This document shows, piece after piece, positions 62,334 to 64,000 of a DNA stretch of 64,000 bases; position 1 is the stretch's first letter, and every line of letters begins with the position of its first letter. Both the position numbers and the translations under genes were made by a program. Source of the DNA: Candidatus Binataceae bacterium. GTDB lineage: Bacteria; Desulfobacterota; Binatia; Binatales; Binataceae. The stretch covers positions 62,001 to 126,000 of the forward strand of contig DATJMX010000021.1 in NCBI GenBank assembly GCA_035508495.1, given 5' to 3'. The notes beneath the pieces were generated by a model. That model was not told the DNA's origin. It saw only the letters and a list, made by a program, of their open reading frames with translations, and ran no database searches.

Positions 62334-62723
62334 ATGGCTACACAAGCAGTTGCCGGACACGCGGTGGCGCACGAAGAACCGAACTACATCGCAATCTTCA
62401 TCTACCTCTCGGTGCTCACCGGAATCGAACTGGTAATTTACGCGCTCGGTTTGCCGAAGGTGATGAAGGTCAGCCTGCTGGTCGCGCTCGCCTGGGCCAA
62501 AGCAGTAATGGTCGCGATGTACTTCATGCATCTGGCGATGGAGCGCAAGGGTCTCTGGATTATCGCGATTACGCCGGTAGTCCTGGTCACGTTCCTGTGC
62601 TTCATGCTGCTGCCCGATCTGACGACCCGGCTGTGGACGCACTACGACCATCGCATCAAGGTGACGAATCCAGCGATGGAAGGTGCCAATCCGGTCGCGC
62701 CTGCGCCCGAAGCTGCACCGTAA
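62334..62723 (+). CDS. Cytochrome c oxidase subunit IV-like protein
   Basis: The 129-residue product has three hydrophobic helices: YIAIFIYLSVLTGIELVIYAL, MKVSLLVALAWAKAVMVAMYFMHLAM and IIAITPVVLVTFLCFMLL. The WAKAVMVAMYFMHLAME segment is the mark of prokaryotic subunit IV (CtaF/CyoD type). An Ala/Pro-rich tail follows. It is the last gene of the operon and is followed after 24 bases by an intrinsic terminator. The function is structural. Confidence 0.93.
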   Translation: MATQAVAGHAVAHEEPNYIAIFIYLSVLTGIELVIYALGLPKVMKVSLLVALAWAKAVMVAMYFMHLAMERKGLWIIAITPVVLVTFLCFMLLPDLTTRLWTHYDHRIKVTNPAMEGANPVAPAPEAAP

Positions 62724-62747
62724 TCGCAAACACACAAGCTCGAACGT

Positions 62748-62783
62748 AAAAAGGCGGGAGCGTTTCGCTCTCGCCTTTTTTTT
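62748..62783 (+). terminator. Rho-independent terminator of the oxidase operon
   Basis: AAAAAGGCGGGAGCG (62748-62762) pairs with CGCTCTCGCCTTTTT (62766-62780) with one G-U-type mismatch around a 3-base loop, followed by TTT. It ends the ctaC-to-subunit IV transcript. Confidence 0.9.
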
Positions 62784-62809
62784 CTCTGGTTGGTTGCGCA
62801 AGCCAATAG

Positions 62810-63015
62810 CCTCTCCCCGCGGCTGCAACCTCTGGTTGCCGCCGCGAATCGGGCGAGGCCGCAGTCCGATTCACGATCTGAATCGGACTGCGGGTGAGGG
62901 CGAAGTTCCACAGACGCTTGCAATGCAGGTTTCTTACCATCGCGACGAGGCCATCGCACTACAACTTCGGGCGTTGAACCTCTCCCTTACCCTCTCCTAG
63001 GATGAGGAGAGGGAA
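62810..63015. repeat. BIME-like intergenic element between the oxidase operon and the AKR gene
   Basis: CCTCTCCCC (62810-62818) and GGAGAGGG (63006-63013) are inverted ends. In the middle is a perfect 15-bp hairpin, CCGCAGTCCGATTCA (62859-62873) with TGAATCGGACTGCGG (62879-62893), followed by GGGTGAGGG. The same architecture occurs at 21246-21352 and 24214-24350. Confidence 0.65.
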
Positions 63016-63083
63016 CCCAGCCAGGCCTCAGGGTTAATAACTACGAGTCAAGCTGCGTTCGTGGAGAGGAGCGTCCGGATTTA

Positions 63084-64000
63084 GTGACGAGGAGAAAATT
63101 TATTGCGCTTGCGGCGCGACTTGGTGCACTTGGAACTTTGGCGGCCAGCAAAGTCTGGGCGGCGATCGCGCCCGGCGGGGAAATGCAGTATCGAACGCTC
63201 GGCCGCACCGGGGCGAAAGTCTCCATCATCGGCCTCGGCGGATATCACATCGGTGAGCCGCCCGATCCCAATTATGGAATCAGGATTATTCGCAGCGCCA
63301 TCGACAACGGCGTTACCTTCATGGACAACTCCTGGGATTACCATCTCGGCGAGAGCGAGCGCCGCATGGGAATTGCGCTCCGCGACGGCTATCGGCAGAA
63401 AGTCTTTCTTATGACGAAGATCGATGGCCGCAAGGCCGCGACCGTCGAATGGCAGTTCGATGAATGCCTGAAACGATTACAAACTGACTATGTCGATCTG
63501 CTGCAGATTCACGAAGTGATACGCGATACCGATCCCGACATGGTATTTGGCAAGGGCGGCGCGATAGAAGCACTGCTGCGCCTTAAGAAAGCCGGCAAAA
63601 CCAGGTTCATCGGCTTCACCGGTCACAAGACGCCTAGCATGCTGCTCAAGATGATTCGTCTCGCCGATCAATATGGCGTGACGTTCGACACGGTACAGAT
63701 GCCGCTCAATGTCATGGACGCTCACTATGATAGTTTCCAGCGGGAAGTGCTGCCGGTCGCACTCGAAAAGAATATGGGCGTGATCGGGATGAAAGCATTC
63801 GGCGACAACTTCATTCTGCAGAGCAATACGGTGACACCGATCGAGGCGTTGCACTATACGATGAACTTGCCGATCAGCACGCTCGTGACGGGAATTGACT
63901 GGATGTCGTTTCTGGATCAGGCACTCGAAGCGGCGCACACCTTCCGTCCGATGAGTAAGGAGCAGGTCGCTGTGATTCTCGCTAAAACCCAGGAAGCCGC
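63084..64000 (+). CDS. Aldo/keto reductase, cut off by the window end
   Basis: From the GTG at 63084 a frame of about 305 codons runs to the window edge without a stop. It begins with a twin-arginine-like leader (TRRKFIALAARLGALGTLAAS) and continues with the AKR start MQYRTLGRTGAKVSIIGLGG. The catalytic Asp and Tyr are in DNSWDYHLGESERR, Lys in FLMTKIDG, and His in LLQIHEVIRD. The export signal is unusual for an AKR, and suggests a periplasmic member. The substrate is unknown. The C-terminus lies beyond the window. Confidence 0.88.
   Translation, partial: MTRRKFIALAARLGALGTLAASKVWAAIAPGGEMQYRTLGRTGAKVSIIGLGGYHIGEPPDPNYGIRIIRSAIDNGVTFMDNSWDYHLGESERRMGIALRDGYRQKVFLMTKIDGRKAATVEWQFDECLKRLQTDYVDLLQIHEVIRDTDPDMVFGKGGAIEALLRLKKAGKTRFIGFTGHKTPSMLLKMIRLADQYGVTFDTVQMPLNVMDAHYDSFQREVLPVALEKNMGVIGMKAFGDNFILQSNTVTPIEALHYTMNLPISTLVTGIDWMSFLDQALEAAHTFRPMSKEQVAVILAKTQEA

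Overview
The window is GC-rich bacterial chromosome, densely coding on both strands. I see no rRNA, tRNA, CRISPR array, transposase or integrase. A Gram-negative aerobe is indicated by many lipobox signal peptides, an OmpA-type lipoprotein, a twin-arginine-like molybdo-dehydrogenase, KatG and a complete aa3-type cytochrome c oxidase operon. The mix of luciferase-like oxidoreductase, carboxymuconolactone decarboxylase folds, crotonase, MaoC hydratase, acyl-CoA synthetase and IorAB-type dehydrogenase resembles uncultured soil lineages such as Candidatus Binatota or neighbouring Desulfobacterota-like groups. That placement is inference from gene content only.

Layout. 1-7 kb: a cut-off START/SRPBCC-like gene, a secreted PEBP protein, an excisionase-type HTH protein, a coupled TetR/LLM oxidoreductase pair, an ArsR-SRPBCC-unknown-transglutaminase operon, a DUF899 protein and a glutathione S-transferase whose promoter shares a box with the ArsR promoter. 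7-21 kb: a second transglutaminase-like gene, alaS, a DUF445 protein, a VWA-CAP-VWA lipoprotein operon with one truncated VWA gene, two head-to-head overlapping membrane glycosyltransferase genes, an SdpR/SdpI-like pair with a frameshift, a CMD protein, a lipoprotein and DedA. 21-32 kb: an EmrB/QacA transporter, a HAD hydrolase, DUF72, crotonase, two alpha/beta hydrolases, small secreted and metabolic proteins, a HisN-like phosphatase and its coupled ArsR-DUF2087 regulator. 32-42 kb: IorAB, an SDR, DUF4239, a PiT phosphate transporter, nicotinamidase, Ku, CsbD, BON and LOG proteins. 42-53 kb: a secreted Trp/His repeat protein, a ComM/YifB ATPase, a divergent HxlR/CMD pair, a thioesterase, a sigma/anti-sigma pair, KatG and an OmpA lipoprotein. 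53-54 kb: decayed cyclase and TusA/DsrE genes. 54-64 kb: an acyl-CoA synthetase, the oxidase operon (ctaC, ctaD, ctaA, ctaB, a 40-aa membrane peptide, a subunit III, a CAMC-motif small protein, a second subunit III, subunit IV, terminator) and a cut-off aldo/keto reductase.

The most unusual item is the secreted protein at 42327-43814. It carries about eight tandem copies of a roughly 30-residue tryptophan/histidine-rich unit (core HHPEWWGD), followed by a Gln-rich helical region and a Gly/His tail; I do not recognise the family. Other points worth attention are the two small unannotated proteins inside the oxidase operon, the overlapping divergent glycosyltransferase starts, several well-formed operators next to their regulators, and three BIME-like intergenic elements.
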